Positions 21,389 to 33,344 are shown, counted from the stretch's first letter. The stretch is DNA of 64,000 bases from Argyresthia goedartella (GCA_949825045.1 OX463818.1:33496906-33560905), one strand, 5' to 3'. A program made the numbers and translations. Notes: a model not told the origin generated them from the sequence alone.

Positions 21389-22859
21389 TCAGTCATGTAG
21401 GGTAACATCCCGCACTATGTTACCGATAGGATCGTCCCGCAGTACGTCCTCTACATGAAACCCATGTCGACACCCCGCAGTGTGTCGACGCAGAACCACC
21501 CGCATAGCAGGCGGCTCCGCTAACGCACTCCAACATCCATAAAATGGACGCTGGGCGTTCTGCTCATAACCCACGTTCAAAAAATGTAGCGCAAGTTTCG
21601 GGACACCATTCCCCTCTCCAAGGCACCATATACTGAGACGCTGTCTGTGTGGTCTTCCCATAGGACCCGCTCAGTAGGCGCAGCTCATAACGCCCACTCG
21701 GCAGCGCACGCACGACCTTGTAGGGGCCTCGCATGCCTGCATCCAGCTTCCCGGTCGACTGTGAGAATTTAATCACAAAAACAAGATCGTTAATACTAAA
21801 CACTCGTGCTGGATGTCTGTTACGATTTACGTATTCGTCTTTTTGTGCTTGATTTCTTCGCAACAACTCAGCGGCGCGGCTCCGGCGCAGCTCCCTTTGA
21901 GCTTCACGGTTCGGCTGTGAACCCTCCAGGCAGACGTCTGGGTGGTCCTGTGCTTGGTAACGTTGAGGGTTAGTTGCAGCTTCCACAGCGTGTTGGACCA
22001 AGCGGCGTCCTTGTGGTTTGCCTCGATGCGGATCATGTTGAGGACCGTTCGGGCATATCTTTCGAATTGCCCGTTGGCGTGGTGCATTTCGGGTGTTATG
22101 AAATGGATGTCTGACCCCACCTCTTTCACGAACTCTAAAAACCTAGCCGACTCAAACATGCGCCCTTTGTCCGTCACAAACAACTTTGGAACACCAAACA
22201 GCGAAACCGCGTTGGTAACCACTCGTAAAAGTTCGTCAACATCCTGCCTATAAAGCGAATACAACAACTTGTATTTTGTAAAGGCGTCTACGACTATCAA
22301 AACAAACTTATAGCCGTTAGATACTGGTAGGGGCCCTAAGACGTCCAGATGTGCAACCGAAAATGGTGTTTCTGGTTTTTCCCATGACGTATTGTAGGGC
22401 CCTAGGCACGCGTTTTTTTGAAATGCACACCAAGCAGTGCTGTAGGTATTTCCTAACAAACTGTCTTAGCCCAGGGAACCAGAAATGTTTTAAAATAATT
22501 CAAGGGTTTTCTCAAATCCGATATGATCGTGCTCGTCATGGAAAATGTGGAGCAGACTGAGACGATGGCCCTTCGGAATGAAGCAGAGAAGCCTAGGTTC
22601 TTTGCCTACGGGGGTGTACTTGTAGTACAAGAGATGGTTCCGTTTTACGTAACGGCTCGAATCTAGGCCTCCCTCCTCAAGCTGCTGAAGGAGCGTTTTG
22701 GTCTCGTCATCTGCCTCCTGAGCGATCTGGGCCCAATTACGCGGCCTTGAAATGTTGTGTACTTCGTAAGGGGGGTTCCTGCTTAAATAGTCAGCGTGAG
22801 ACATCATCGTTCCCTTCCGGTATTCAATATGGAAGGTGAAGTCTTGGAGATAAACCCAC
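21389..22859 (-). pseudogene. Gypsy-A pol, RNase H end and integrase
   Basis: Minus-strand continuation of Gypsy-A pol. It begins in the RNase H/linker boundary (YRKGTMMSHADYLSRNP). Integrase follows with core residues in AHLDVLGPL, FVTDKGRMF and HHANGQFERY, then the C-terminal chromo-like basic region (VFSINDLVFVIKFSQ, MRGPYKVVRALPSGRY). At least three frameshifts (about 22480, 22410 and 21960) break it. Acidic and Pro/Gly-rich frames further on (to about 20942) may be the pol C-terminal tail. Gypsy-B inserted at 22860, and the RNase H core expected just upstream is absent from the window. Confidence 0.8.
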
Positions 22860-24768
22860 TGTAATGGTACACGAGAGTCAGTACTTTTGATACTTCATTT
22901 TTCGTGACAGAGGGCTAGCCCATCGCCGCGCTGTTTTGAATACGAGAATCGGTTCATATAACGTTTGGGGTTTTGCGTAGCTCAGGGTAAGTTAGCAAAA
23001 AACAATGAGCCGAGCGCGTGGGTTGGTTCCAGGAACAGAGTTCAGTTCAGGTTTTTTTGTCGCATTCCTGCGGAATGTGTAGGGATCAGAGCCGATTTGG
23101 CTGCGCGCTGAATAAAATATGAATAACTAAATAATGGAAGGTTATTACGGAACGATACGGGGAAAGCTATTATGTTTGACATCAGTAGTCTGAATATCAT
23201 TCTAGTGATCTTTGTCTAGCGCGCTAGCGGTCGGGGAGGCTTAATTAATCGCAACAAGCTTTTATGGTCAGCGATCAACAGATTCTGTGTATCGGCAGTA
23301 CCAATTGATTTGAGTGATAACCTACGGTTGATCATAGTGAATATGCGTACACACAATTTGTAGAACGGCGGATCTGCATGGCATGGTTGAAATTAGACCC
23401 TGTGTAGTTAGTGATAAGAAGCTTCGCTTGGGCAGAGCGTGTTCGCAAAGAACGCCATTTTTTTTTCAGACATGTGGGGACTATAAATACGATTGCGGGG
23501 GAAGGGAGAGCATTCAGTCTCAGCGTCTAGCTATTGTGACAGTCGTCTTTCAAGATTCTAAACAGTTTTGGTCTGCCGTCTTACGCGTCTGAACTATACG
23601 AATTGTGATTGCGTAGTTACAGTGGATTTTCGTGAGTGTCTGAAGCGCCGAGATATACCTCGGTTCCTATCCTTTATATCAACCTACCCCAAATTCCAAA
23701 ACTATCCTTGGGTCGTTAGATAAGAACTTGTAGGTAACTGATCTGAGTCTGAGTCTGGGCTTGGAGCGACCCTAAATTCCTTTTTCCTTCACCATAGGGT
23801 TCCTGGATTGGCTCTTAGGATATTCGCGGGCTAATACTCTCCTCATTCCTTTCGAGTAGCGAGTTTTGAAATTCCCACACACACAGTCATTAAACATACA
23901 AGCACATTCAAATCAAACTCAACCATTTTCGAGTGGTGTCGATGATGGACGTGGTATAACACTAGGTTTTAGACTAGGCTAGACAGGAGTTTAGTTGCGG
24001 CTAAACCTAGGTTGGCAGGGCATAGGGAGACTGTTTGATCGATGAGGTTCCGCGGATGGAAATAACAAATTCAGAACAAAGTTAAACCGGTGTCAACACA
24101 GATAACCTATCCTGTTGATATTTTGACATTTGAGTGTTGTCGGGGACGCGCGAAGAGATCAAATTACAGTCTAAAGTTCATTGTTTAGGACCGGGTAGGT
24201 TGGTTTGCTTTGCCTTGGGTCAGGTTGGATTCAAGTTGCATCTTTAAATTAAATGTAAATTTCGCTGGAGGTCTAATGTGTAGGCTGAGTCAAATATATA
24301 TGATTAGGCTCAGTCGAGGACGTGCTGAGGCTAGTGGAATTCATAGATCGGAATTTACCGAAGTATGCATTTCGCTATGGTGTGGGTTAGATCTCCTAAA
24401 AGCGCTAATGACTACGTTTCGATAACATCCAGCTCAAATTGCGCAGAGTTGAAGGTTTCAAAACGTTACGGACCTTTTGAGGTAACCGCTAGTTCAAACC
24501 CATTTCGGAAAATCAAATCGCAATTGTGTAAACCGGTCTTTTCGGATCGTTATTGCCGTTAACCAAATATATAATTGGAACCACCACAAGCCGCTACTAG
24601 CGAGCACATGAAATATCATTGAGTACTCACATCGTAAAACTACGACGTATATCTATACGATATCCCAAACAAATATTACAAATCATGGTCGACCACTAAA
24701 AGAAGTTCCAAGCGCCCATATATACAAAAAAATAAATGGTACCATCACACAAATACAACAACGATCGA

Positions 24769-25313
24769 TGTTCAGGCTTCTCAGCACCTAATGACCTCGT
24801 AGGGGCCCATCAGCTATGAGGTAGCGTAACGATCAGTTGCCAAGAAGTGTGAACGTCGGCGATTCACCGAGCTGAAGTAATTGGGGTCGATCTAACCTGG
24901 TCTGTGCTTCGGTCCCGTCAACCTACTGTCTCTCTGCAAGGCCCGGGTGCACCCTAGGCTCTTCTTGGTAGACAGGTTCTTCAGCCAACCTCCTATGACT
25001 GGCGGGCCAGCTTCAATGAGCACAGTGTTCCAACACAGGTTATGTTACGTGGTAAAAACAATCGGGCACGAAAATGCGAACTTTATCTGGTTCGAGAAAC
25101 AATAACACACTCAGCTATATTAACAATCCTGAGGGAAACCCGAATACATTCCAGATGGCCTGCGATTTAATTTCAATACCCTAACCAAAACGCGTTTACA
25201 TTGCGAGGGCTTTCGTCTGTCAGTTGTCAAAAAACTGCTAGGTTGGCAGCTAACGTCAAATTCAAAATGGCCGTTCAGAAACCATCGATCGAATATCGAT
25301 TTGGAATCGAACA
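24769..25313 (-). repeat. BEL-2 3' LTR
   Basis: 545 bp, preceded by ATCGA on the plus strand. Confidence 0.93.
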
Positions 25314-25345
25314 ATCACCCGCCCGGACAGGCACCCACCTGTCCC

Positions 25346-28300
25346 CTAATTTACGGGCAGCCGAGACAACGTTGCTACCGCTCGTTTTAGAACCGAGCCT
25401 CCTACTAGAACCTCTGCAGACCGGGGGGTCCCGTCCTTGCCAGGGAACAAGTTAACAATGCGCCCCCTGCGCCAACGTAGTGGCGGTAGGTTAGCATCCT
25501 TAACCAGAACGAGGTCACCAACACTAGGGGGGCTGGTTTTGTCAGTCCACTTAAGGCGCTGTTGTAAGATATGCAGATACTCGAGCGACCAACGCTTCCA
25601 GAAATTCTGAGAAAACTGCTGCAACATCTGATACCTTGACAACCGATACAATTTCACTCCCTCGAAGGGGTGCTCGGGCAACGCGTTAAGTGGCTGTCCT
25701 ATCAAGAAATGGCCTGGGGTCAGAGCCTCCAGGTCATTTGGATCCGAGCTGAGCGGACACAACGGTCGCGAATTGAGAACGGCCTCGATCTTACAAAACA
25801 ATGTCGCGAGCTCCTCAAAAGTCAGCGCGGTCTGACCTACTATACGCCCCAAGTGCGTCTTAGCTGACTTAACTACGGCCTCAAAAATCCCACCCCAGTG
25901 GGGGCAAATCGGTGGGCTGAAGGTCCACTGTATACCCCGACGGGAGAGGGCCGTTCCAATATCCACTTTATTTACATTCAAAAAGTTGACTATCTCTCGT
26001 AAGTATCGTTCCGCACCGATGTAGTTAGTGCCGTTATCAGAGCGGATCAAAGTTGGAAGTCCCCTTCGAGAAACAAACCTATCCAAACAAGCAATGAAAG
26101 CCTCTGTCCAGAGATCAGCAACGAGCTCGAGATGTACCGCCTTGGTGGATAAACAAACAAACACACATAGGTACGCCTTGTATTGCCTAGCGGTACGCAA
26201 TCGTGAACTCTTCACCATAAACGGTCCTGCAAAATCCGTACCAACACCTGAAAACGGTCTGACCTCATTCACACGATCAGGGGGCAAGTCCCCCATGAGA
26301 GGTTGCATCGTGGCAGCCTTAAGTCGATAACAAGGCATGCACCGAAACACGATGTTCCGTATGACACGGCGGGCAGATAAGATCCAAAACTCCCGCTGGA
26401 GCGTGGCCAACAACGCGTTACAGCCGGCATGCGCGTTTTTAATATGACGATCAGTCACCAGCAATTCAACTAACTGTCCACCCTTGGGGAGCAGAAGTGG
26501 GTGACGAGCCGAATACGACAGATTCGCATTGCGCAATCTTCCTCCTACCCGAAGTAACCCGGTCGAATCAACAAAGGGGTTGAGACGCGCGACGGCTCCC
26601 TTCAATTTCGAACGTCCACTTCGTATAATCTCCAATTCTGCCCCAAACTTCGAGGACTGTACCAACCGGACCAAATTCAATAGCGACTCGTTTCGCTCTG
26701 CCGGAGTCAGAATAGGGTTCAACGTTCGCTGATCGCGAGGAGTACGACAATTTCGAGCGAATCTCCTAATCCAAGTGGACACGTTTATCAACTTGTCAAG
26801 TGAGCTATACCGGTCCAGCAGAAACCCGGCGTCAGGGTCCTCAGCCTTCTGGGTAACATGCACGGCCGCTCTGGGGCCATGATCCGAAGATACTACTACA
26901 TGGCTGTGGGGCCAGTCCGATTCTCTCTTGGCAAGCCAGGGTGGTCCCCACCACAAATGGTGTCTAACGAGTTCAGGAGCCTGACATCCCCTGGATGCAC
27001 AATCAGACGGGTTCAATTCTCCTGGTACATGTCTCCAGGTCAGTGGGACCTGAGCCCAGGTCAACTGAGCCGCCCATAGCCTTTGCATAAAACATTTGAG
27101 AGCAAAGGTGACTGGAGAAATCCATCCATTCGGGTCGAACGTTCTCGCAATCGTTGACAGTACTGACCGCTTCGTCCAGGCCTTCGGTGTTTCTAAAACC
27201 ACCCGATAGGTAAACTCATCATGGACGGGCCGGTACTGAATTCCAAGTACTGACAACATGTTAGGGTTGTCAGGATTCTCAAAAACGTGCGGGTCTTGTT
27301 GAAACTCATCTGGGAGACCAGCCATCAACTCAGGGGAGTTGGACATCCACTTGCGTAGTTCATAGCCGCCTCGTTCCAGCAATTGAATGAGCTCGTCACG
27401 TCGGTCCAGAGCTTCCTCTACACTGGCTGCCCCTGTGCAGACGTCATCGACGTACAAATCTTGCTCCAGGATAGCGGCGGCTCTAGGATAGCTCACACGG
27501 TCACGCGACGCCAACTCCCGCAGGGTACGCATCGCCAAATACGGGCTAGACCGTAACCCATACGTGTTCGTGTTTAACTCATAGACCTTGACTGGCTCGG
27601 CCGTGGACTCACGCCAAAGTATCAACTGATACCTTCTGTCAGCCGGATGAATTACCGTTTGCCTAAACATCATCCGAATGTCTGCGACAAATACAATCTG
27701 GTGCCTCCGAAAGCTCGTGAGAATATCCGAAATATCACGACTCAACTTGGGTTCCGAATTTAGACACTGATTCAGGGACATCCCGTTCGAGGTAGGTGCT
27801 GACCCATCAAAAACAACTCGAATCTTGCCGGTAGGGGTTCGTAGGACGGCATGGTGTGGAAGGAAACAATGATCCTCAGATCTCCAGTCCACACCCGATA
27901 CCGACATGTGTCCTAACGACTCATACTCCCTCATGAAATCAACATATTTTTGTTTAAATACGGCGTCCCTTGTCATCCTACGCTCCATCGACATCAATCT
28001 CGTCTCAGCCATCTTCCTAGATTCTCCTAGTGGCGGTCGATCGGCCCTGAAAGGCAGTCGAGTTACAAAACGACCAGAACGAAGGCGACCAGTACTATTC
28101 TGGTAAAACAACTCGCACTCTTCTTCGTCTGCGTCGACTCGACGAACGGTGGGAGGTTCCTCTATCTCCCAGAAACGTTGGATAACGTCTGACAACGCTG
28201 AGCCAATAAGTATGCCATCTGACTCGGCAGGCCTAACCATTGGCAATGCCGGACCCATGATCACGTGACCAAACTTAGTATCCACAGCAATCAACCCGTC

Positions 28301-28738
28301 CGGCTGAAGAACTCGCTGATCCGACAACAGAAACCTACCCAGAACGTCTGCTCCCAGTAGCAGGTCGACCGGGGCTGGAGTGTCAAAATCGGGATCCGCC
28401 AACTTGAGTCCTGATGTCAGGAATCGAACGGCCGGATTCAACTTCACCAAGGGGTGTCGGCCCATGACATGCGTCATTACTAAAGCTTGCACGGATGTTT
28501 TTGTCAAAATGTCATAACGTGGAGAGAACGTGATCACCGATTGACCAACTACATTCGTAACCGTAACATTCCCCACGCCCCGTATTGATTTATTATACCT
28601 ATTTACCTTGAGGCCCAACCATTTTGCTAAATCATTCGATACAATGCAGCCCTGAGCTCCAGAATCTAATAGGGCGCGAACGTATGTTGGGTTGCCCGCC
28701 AAATCCCAAACAAGCACAGAGGCGATCGGTAACACCAC
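25346..28738 (-). CDS. BEL-2 pol: protease, reverse transcriptase, integrase (RNase H mostly deleted)
   Basis: A 1130-residue open frame. Retropepsin-type domain with ALLDSGAQGCIVS at about 23-35. Reverse transcriptase with VRVVFDGSAPTSNG, DIRMMFRQ and YVDDVCTG at about 290-430. Integrase with an HH-CC finger (HIKNAHAGC...CMPC), core acidic residues in GTDFAGPF, RSDNGTNYIGAE and GGIFEAVVKSAK, and a DUF5641-like C-terminus (PPLRWRRGRIVNLFPG). Between RT and integrase the sequence jumps from LWAAQLTWAQ straight to WRHVPGELNPSDCASRG, so roughly 200 residues of RNase H seen in full BEL/Pao pols are missing. A repeated TGACCTGG word flanks the joint (about 27045). The frame continues from gag through a conserved amber (28781-28783), before which BEL-2 also has a 4-base insertion. 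Confidence 0.9.
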   Translation of the reverse strand: MVLPIASVLVWDLAGNPTYVRALLDSGAQGCIVSNDLAKWLGLKVNRYNKSIRGVGNVTVTNVVGQSVITFSPRYDILTKTSVQALVMTHVMGRHPLVKLNPAVRFLTSGLKLADPDFDTPAPVDLLLGADVLGRFLLSDQRVLQPDGLIAVDTKFGHVIMGPALPMVRPAESDGILIGSALSDVIQRFWEIEEPPTVRRVDADEEECELFYQNSTGRLRSGRFVTRLPFRADRPPLGESRKMAETRLMSMERRMTRDAVFKQKYVDFMREYESLGHMSVSGVDWRSEDHCFLPHHAVLRTPTGKIRVVFDGSAPTSNGMSLNQCLNSEPKLSRDISDILTSFRRHQIVFVADIRMMFRQTVIHPADRRYQLILWRESTAEPVKVYELNTNTYGLRSSPYLAMRTLRELASRDRVSYPRAAAILEQDLYVDDVCTGAASVEEALDRRDELIQLLERGGYELRKWMSNSPELMAGLPDEFQQDPHVFENPDNPNMLSVLGIQYRPVHDEFTYRVVLETPKAWTKRSVLSTIARTFDPNGWISPVTFALKCFMQRLWAAQLTWAQVPLTWRHVPGELNPSDCASRGCQAPELVRHHLWWGPPWLAKRESDWPHSHVVVSSDHGPRAAVHVTQKAEDPDAGFLLDRYSSLDKLINVSTWIRRFARNCRTPRDQRTLNPILTPAERNESLLNLVRLVQSSKFGAELEIIRSGRSKLKGAVARLNPFVDSTGLLRVGGRLRNANLSYSARHPLLLPKGGQLVELLVTDRHIKNAHAGCNALLATLQREFWILSARRVIRNIVFRCMPCYRLKAATMQPLMGDLPPDRVNEVRPFSGVGTDFAGPFMVKSSRLRTARQYKAYLCVFVCLSTKAVHLELVADLWTEAFIACLDRFVSRRGLPTLIRSDNGTNYIGAERYLREIVNFLNVNKVDIGTALSRRGIQWTFSPPICPHWGGIFEAVVKSAKTHLGRIVGQTALTFEELATLFCKIEAVLNSRPLCPLSSDPNDLEALTPGHFLIGQPLNALPEHPFEGVKLYRLSRYQMLQQFSQNFWKRWSLEYLHILQQRLKWTDKTSPPSVGDLVLVKDANLPPLRWRRGRIVNLFPGKDGTPRSAEVLVGGSVLKRAVATLSRLPVN

Positions 28739-28820
28739 CGTCTCCGGTTGGGGGGCAACAAATGGTTGGGCCGCAAATTCCTAGCGAGGACCCCCGGGGC
28801 CCCACTGTGCCTGTAACCGA

Positions 28821-30488
28821 TCAATCAGGTATGCAGCTATACGCCAGAGGGTCCCATTGTACAAATGGCCCACGCGCCGGTTCCATTGCCACCCTACGAT
28901 TCCCCGTAAAGGGGGGTGGGCGTGAATTCAACCGTGGCCGCTCCATGAGCGGGGGGGACATCACATGTGACCGACGAGGACGAGGCGACGAGCGGGGCGA
29001 CAACTGAGGCGGCGTCCGAACCGCACCCGCATAGCTCGAAGGTGTCCCATGCCACCCGCCCGTTACGGCCTGCTCAACACACCCAATGTCCTGCTGAGTC
29101 GCAACCGAAAACTCAGGGCCCCCCATGTAATGGTCCTGAGTGCGGCCCTGCACCCTGGTACTGCCCTGTGCACGTGGGGACGTTGGACCCTGAGTTGCGC
29201 TCCGAGTCGCAAACGAATTCTCAGGGCCCCATGCCGTGTCACCCTTGGTACGGCCCTGTGGAGGCTGTTGGCCGGACCGGTTCATGCACAACAGATTGTT
29301 GTGGGGCCCACCACAATATCCGCACATTTGTGTGCGCGTGCAGTCCCTAGCCATGTGTGGCCCGAGGCACAGGAAACACCAGCTCCGCTGCTTGGCCATC
29401 CGGCGCCGTCCCTGAACCCTAAGTTCCCCGAACTTATGGCAATTGGCCACAGCATGGCCAATCTGCCTACAACATGGGCAGGTCTCACCATGTGGGGTCA
29501 ATTCACTCACAGTCCCATACGACTGCCGGTTGGTGCGGTCCTTCCTCGTCGGAGGGCCCCTACTCACAGCGCTCCCGGCAGCTCTCTGTGGCTCCGAAGG
29601 ATGGGTGACCGTCAACCCCAAATTCTCTGCCCGTCGAGCCTCCTCTTCCAAGAATCCGACCAAGTCGGAGAAGGCGGGCAGGTCCTCGGCCGACCTCCCG
29701 TGAGACTGTTCGAAACGAGTCTGCACGTCAGCGGGTAGGCGGGAAAGTACAATGTACAACAGTAGGTACGACCATTCACCAACCGGAAGTCCAAGATTCT
29801 CTAGAGCCTTGGTGACGGACAACAATGGGTTCAAAACCTCCGTCTGTATGGCCCCGACCTTGTTCACAACCGGGATACTAAACAAACGGTTCAGTTGGGC
29901 ATCGGCCAACCTCCGTTTGTTATGGTAACGTCTGACCAACAATTGCCTGGCCGTTTCATAGTTACCCTCCGTAACTGTCAAATGAGCGACCAGCTCCCTA
30001 GGCTCACCCCTCAATGCTGCCACCAGCTGAGCCATCTTGACAGACTTGGTAATGTCCGAACGCATGTGCACCAAACTGTAGAACAGATTGATAAAGCTCA
30101 TCCATTCACCGGACACGCCGTCAAAAGTAGACATAGTTATGGCAGGTAACCTGGACCCCGATCCCTGAAGCGGCAGAGGTGCTTCAATGTCACCACCATG
30201 GCTGGACTCGCGCTGTCTACGTATGTCCGCAGCCTTCTGCGTGATAGCAGCTGCCATCTCCATACATTGGTCGACATCCCCTATCAACCGTGACAGCCTG
30301 TCAGGTGCGCAACCATCAACTGATTCCGCCTGCGCGGACAATTCGAGCACCCTATTGTAACGTTCCTTAACGTCCATAGACCGCTCCAATACCACATCAT
30401 GCCTATCTAACCGGTCTATCAGACCGTGTGCGGAGGAAAACCATCTGAGTTCCTTAGAAACACCCTTCTGGATTTCAGATAACGACAT
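28821..30488 (-). CDS. BEL-2 gag
   Basis: A 555-residue gag starting MSLSEIQKGVSK. It has an N-terminal coiled region (about 1-95), a DUF1759-like capsid part (about 115-300, MSTFDGVSGEWMSF), zinc-knuckle boxes (CPCCRQIGHAVANC, CFLCLGPHMARDC, CGYCGGPHNNLLC) and a Pro/Arg-rich tail. It forms particles and packages element RNA in this family. A 4-base duplication at about 28820 brings an early TGA, so gag ends about 13 codons before the amber seen in BEL-1 and is pushed out of the pol frame. Long plus-strand open frames over the tail (28967-29350, 29049-29738) are reflections of its GC-rich codons. Confidence 0.9.
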   Translation of the reverse strand: MSLSEIQKGVSKELRWFSSAHGLIDRLDRHDVVLERSMDVKERYNRVLELSAQAESVDGCAPDRLSRLIGDVDQCMEMAAAITQKAADIRRQRESSHGGDIEAPLPLQGSGSRLPAITMSTFDGVSGEWMSFINLFYSLVHMRSDITKSVKMAQLVAALRGEPRELVAHLTVTEGNYETARQLLVRRYHNKRRLADAQLNRLFSIPVVNKVGAIQTEVLNPLLSVTKALENLGLPVGEWSYLLLYIVLSRLPADVQTRFEQSHGRSAEDLPAFSDLVGFLEEEARRAENLGLTVTHPSEPQRAAGSAVSRGPPTRKDRTNRQSYGTVSELTPHGETCPCCRQIGHAVANCHKFGELRVQGRRRMAKQRSWCFLCLGPHMARDCTRTQMCGYCGGPHNNLLCMNRSGQQPPQGRTKGDTAWGPENSFATRSATQGPTSPRAQGSTRVQGRTQDHYMGGPEFSVATQQDIGCVEQAVTGGWHGTPSSYAGAVRTPPQLSPRSSPRPRRSHVMSPPLMERPRLNSRPPPFTGNRRVAMEPARGPFVQWDPLAYSCIPD

Positions 30489-31032
30489 GATCGGAACGAT
30501 ACTTACTCACAATTTGCAGTAACTCAATTTTATTGGACCCTCCAGTCTACAACCCAAACGAGGGAACCCTAAACCACAACTTAAACAATGTTGTTTTCCT
30601 TAAACAATAGGAACCGAGGTTTATATCTATATAATTCTGTAAATACAATTTAGTTTCCCTTTATCATTATAACACACACAGATAGTCAATATTAGTTCAA
30701 GTTATAAATTGCTATAAACTGAAAACAATGTAATAGCCTGCTATCAATAGATGTAACTACCTATGTTAACCAAAACATTCATTCAATAGCATTACTAGAC
30801 CACTAATAGATTGACTAACTGGTACTTCAATGCAATTTTCAATTCAATAACTGTCTATCTACTACCAGCAATAGACCTATAGCTTACAATACTACCAATC
30901 TATGTGGATATAGGAACAACAACCAAGTTACCTAATAACCGCCTATACCTACAGATTGATAGTCCCAAGTCGTGCCTTCCTGGAGCCCTTGACGGCTGCA
31001 AATCTCAGGAAGCCACGCTCTAGCTACCAAAA

Positions 31033-31578
31033 TGTTCAGGCTTCTCAGCACCTAATGACCTCGTAGGGGCCCATCAGCTACGAGGTAGCGTAACGATCAG
31101 TTGCCAAGAAGTGTGAACGTCGGCGATTCACCGAGCTGAAGTTAATTGGGGTCGATCTAACCTGGTCTGTGCTTCGGTCCCGTCAACCTCCTGTCTCTCT
31201 GCAAGGCCCGGGTGCACCCTAGGCTCTTCTTGGTAGACAGGTTCTTCAGCCAACCAGGTATGACTGGCGGGCCAGCTTCAATGAGCACAGTGTTCCAACA
31301 CAGGTTATGTTACGTGGTAAAAACAATCGGGCACGAAAATGCGAACTTTATCTGGTTCGAGAAACAATAACACACTCAGCTATATTAACAATCCTGAGGG
31401 AAACCCGAATACATTCCAGATGGCCTGCGATTTAATTTCAATTCCCTAACCAAAACGCGTTTACATTGCGAGGGCTTTCGTCTGTCAGTTGTCAAAAAAC
31501 TGCTAGGTTGGCAGCTAACGTCAAATTCAAAATGGCCGTTCAGAAACCATCGATCGAATATCGATTTGGAATCGAACA
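31033..31578 (-). repeat. BEL-2 5' LTR
   Basis: 546 bp, followed on the plus strand by ATCGA. The primer-site candidate TGGTAGCTAGAGCG (minus strand) lies just inside at about 31029-31015. Confidence 0.93.
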
Positions 31579-31861
31579 ATCGATCTGGCGTAATACAGCG
31601 CTAGCTGATGCGAATTACCGGCTTGCGGACGTATATGCTTCTCTGTCTTAACTTGAAACTCTAAATTCCTGAACCAATCTTCCGCTCGACTATTGTGCGC
31701 CTAACGAACTTCTCAACGAACGAGAAATTCAGACTTATCATTCTTAACTTGAAATTTTACAGCTGAATAGGGACATCTCTTTTTGGGGTAGGTAGAATAG
31801 ACGATCATAGCTACTGATAGCGGTGGCTCGACCTTAGCCTTTTATGCCGTTACAGATTTTC

Positions 31862-31880
31862 TGGTGCCGTGACCAGGATA
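31862..31880 (+). promoter_or_regulatory. Gypsy-B primer-binding site
   Basis: TGGTGCCGTGACCAGGAT lies 7 bases after the LTR end (31854). The start TGG complements the CCA end of a tRNA; the tRNA was not identified. Confidence 0.65.
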
Positions 31881-32064
31881 TCCTAGATAGTCTGATACCT
31901 AGATATTCTAAAAGAATCAAGGTCTAACGCGTTACTTTTAAAAATAACACAACGTAGAAACGATTTTAAACAGTTCAGTTTTGTAAGTAAGAAATAAGCA
32001 AAAAAAAAGGGGCATTGTTTTCACAATTCTTCGAACGAGCCGACGGTTTAGTGTTCAGGAAATA

Positions 32065-32660
32065 ATGGGCCGGCCTAGGCGTGTTGTACAAGACGATTCA
32101 CTTTCGCAGACAAGTGAAATGGCATCAGGGCAGGTGACGCAATTGTTATCTGAAATAGTGAATAGATTAGACAGTTTGGAAAGGGGTTCAAGTAGTACAA
32201 GTAATACTTCGGACAGACAGACTGACAGACAGGAACTAGAGACGTTTGAACAATCGGTAGAAAAACGTCAAACATGCATAGTGAAAATGACACAGAAGTT
32301 GCCGACATTCGATGGGCGGAGTTCGGAAAATCCGATGATTTTCTTAAGAGATTTAAAGGCTTATATTAAAGTCTCGGGAGATAGTTCTAGGGCTTTAATA
32401 TGGGCAACGGATAGTTTGGTAGGAATTGCAAAAGTTCGAATGAGCATATACAGAGACTCATGGCGAACCTATTTGGATTTTGAAAAAGATTTCAGAGAGG
32501 TATTCTGGGGTGATAATGAACAGGAATTAATCAAATAAAGATTCCTAACTGCGAAGTTTGATTCTAAGAAAGGTCAAAGTATGGAAGAATTCTTTGCCTC
32601 TCAGTTGAATAGCATATATGAGCTTACGATACCGTTTACTGATACGGAGAAAATCAACAC
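32065..32660 (+). pseudogene. Gypsy-B gag, truncated
   Basis: Closely matches the first 197 or so residues of the Gypsy-C gag (MASGQVTQLLSEIVNRLDSLER, LPTFDGRSSENPMIFLRD). A CAA-to-TAA change stops it at 32536-32538. Coding is recognisable to about 32660 (FTDTEKIN), where it is joined to the integrase by a large deletion. It gives no functional product on its own. Confidence 0.85.
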
Positions 32661-33344
32661 GATTTTGAAATACCTATCGGAACTATAATTACGGACTCAG
32701 GACCACAGTTCATATCGAAAGTTTGGGAATTTGGTCTCAAACAGCTAGGGATTCGGTTCACTCATACGTCGGTGTATTGTCAAAATTCTAATAGCGTAGA
32801 AAGAGTGAATCGCGAGCTAGGTCGACTAATTAGAACTTATTGCGGCGGAAGTAATCGTAGTTGGGTCGACGTGTTACCGGACATTCAGAATTGCTATAAT
32901 AATATCGAACACACAAGCACAGGCTTTGCGCCTAATGAGTTAGCGTTTGGTGGGCGGGAACCGTTAACTATTGACAAGGAATTAGGCGATGAATGGTTAT
33001 TAGATCATAGTGTGCGAGATTCGGAACAGGTGCGGAATGTAGCGATAGAAAACTCTAAAAGTTCTAGTGAACGACGTAAGCGACAGGCAGACAAATGGCG
33101 TAAGTTAGAAGTCTATCGTATAGGTGATTATGTGAAACTTAAGACCTTTGTGCGTTCAAATAAAGAACATAAAATCATGCGGAAATTTTTATTGTTGTAT
33201 AAAGGGCCTTATGTTATTTCGGCAGTGGTATATCCGAACTGTTATACTTTAGTAGATCCGGGTTCGAATGAGATATTGGGTAACTTCAATACTATAAATA
33301 TAGCCAGGTATTATGTGAGGACGAATAAGGGCGGAGATAAATAA
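32661..33344 (+). pseudogene. Gypsy-B integrase C-terminal remnant
   Basis: Starts inside the integrase core at GTIITDSGPQFIS, keeps the catalytic-Glu helix (NSNSVERVNRELGRL) and the basic C-terminal domain to the stop at 33342. Everything between gag and this point (protease, RT, RNase H, first integrase Asp), about 3 kb in Gypsy-C, is deleted. The final 190 residues match Gypsy-C closely. Confidence 0.85.

Larger units (their letters stand above)
24769..31578 (-). mobile_element. BEL-2: BEL/Pao element inside the Gypsy-B 5' LTR
   Basis: 6810 bp with LTRs 24769-25313 and 31033-31578 and a perfect 5-bp duplication ATCGA (24764-24768, 31579-31583). Same family as BEL-1, opposite strand. LTRs differ at about 1.3% by eye. 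Gag and pol frames are long and open, but pol lacks most of RNase H, so it may depend on another copy. The same LTR in Gypsy-C is uninterrupted at the corresponding point (near 34388), confirming the insertion. Confidence 0.94.
22860..31854 (+). repeat. Gypsy-B 5' LTR, interrupted by BEL-2
   Basis: LTR sequence at 22860-24768 and 31584-31854. The uninterrupted Gypsy-C target site is visible at 23208-23211 (ATCT), which proves the insertion in the partner LTR. Confidence 0.88.

Noticed and set aside
29049..29738. 229-codon plus-strand frame over BEL-2 gag
   Set aside because: It is antisense to a well-supported gag. The matching minus-strand frame in BEL-1 (2271-3080) follows from GC-rich codons and the tandem repeat, and no motif is seen.
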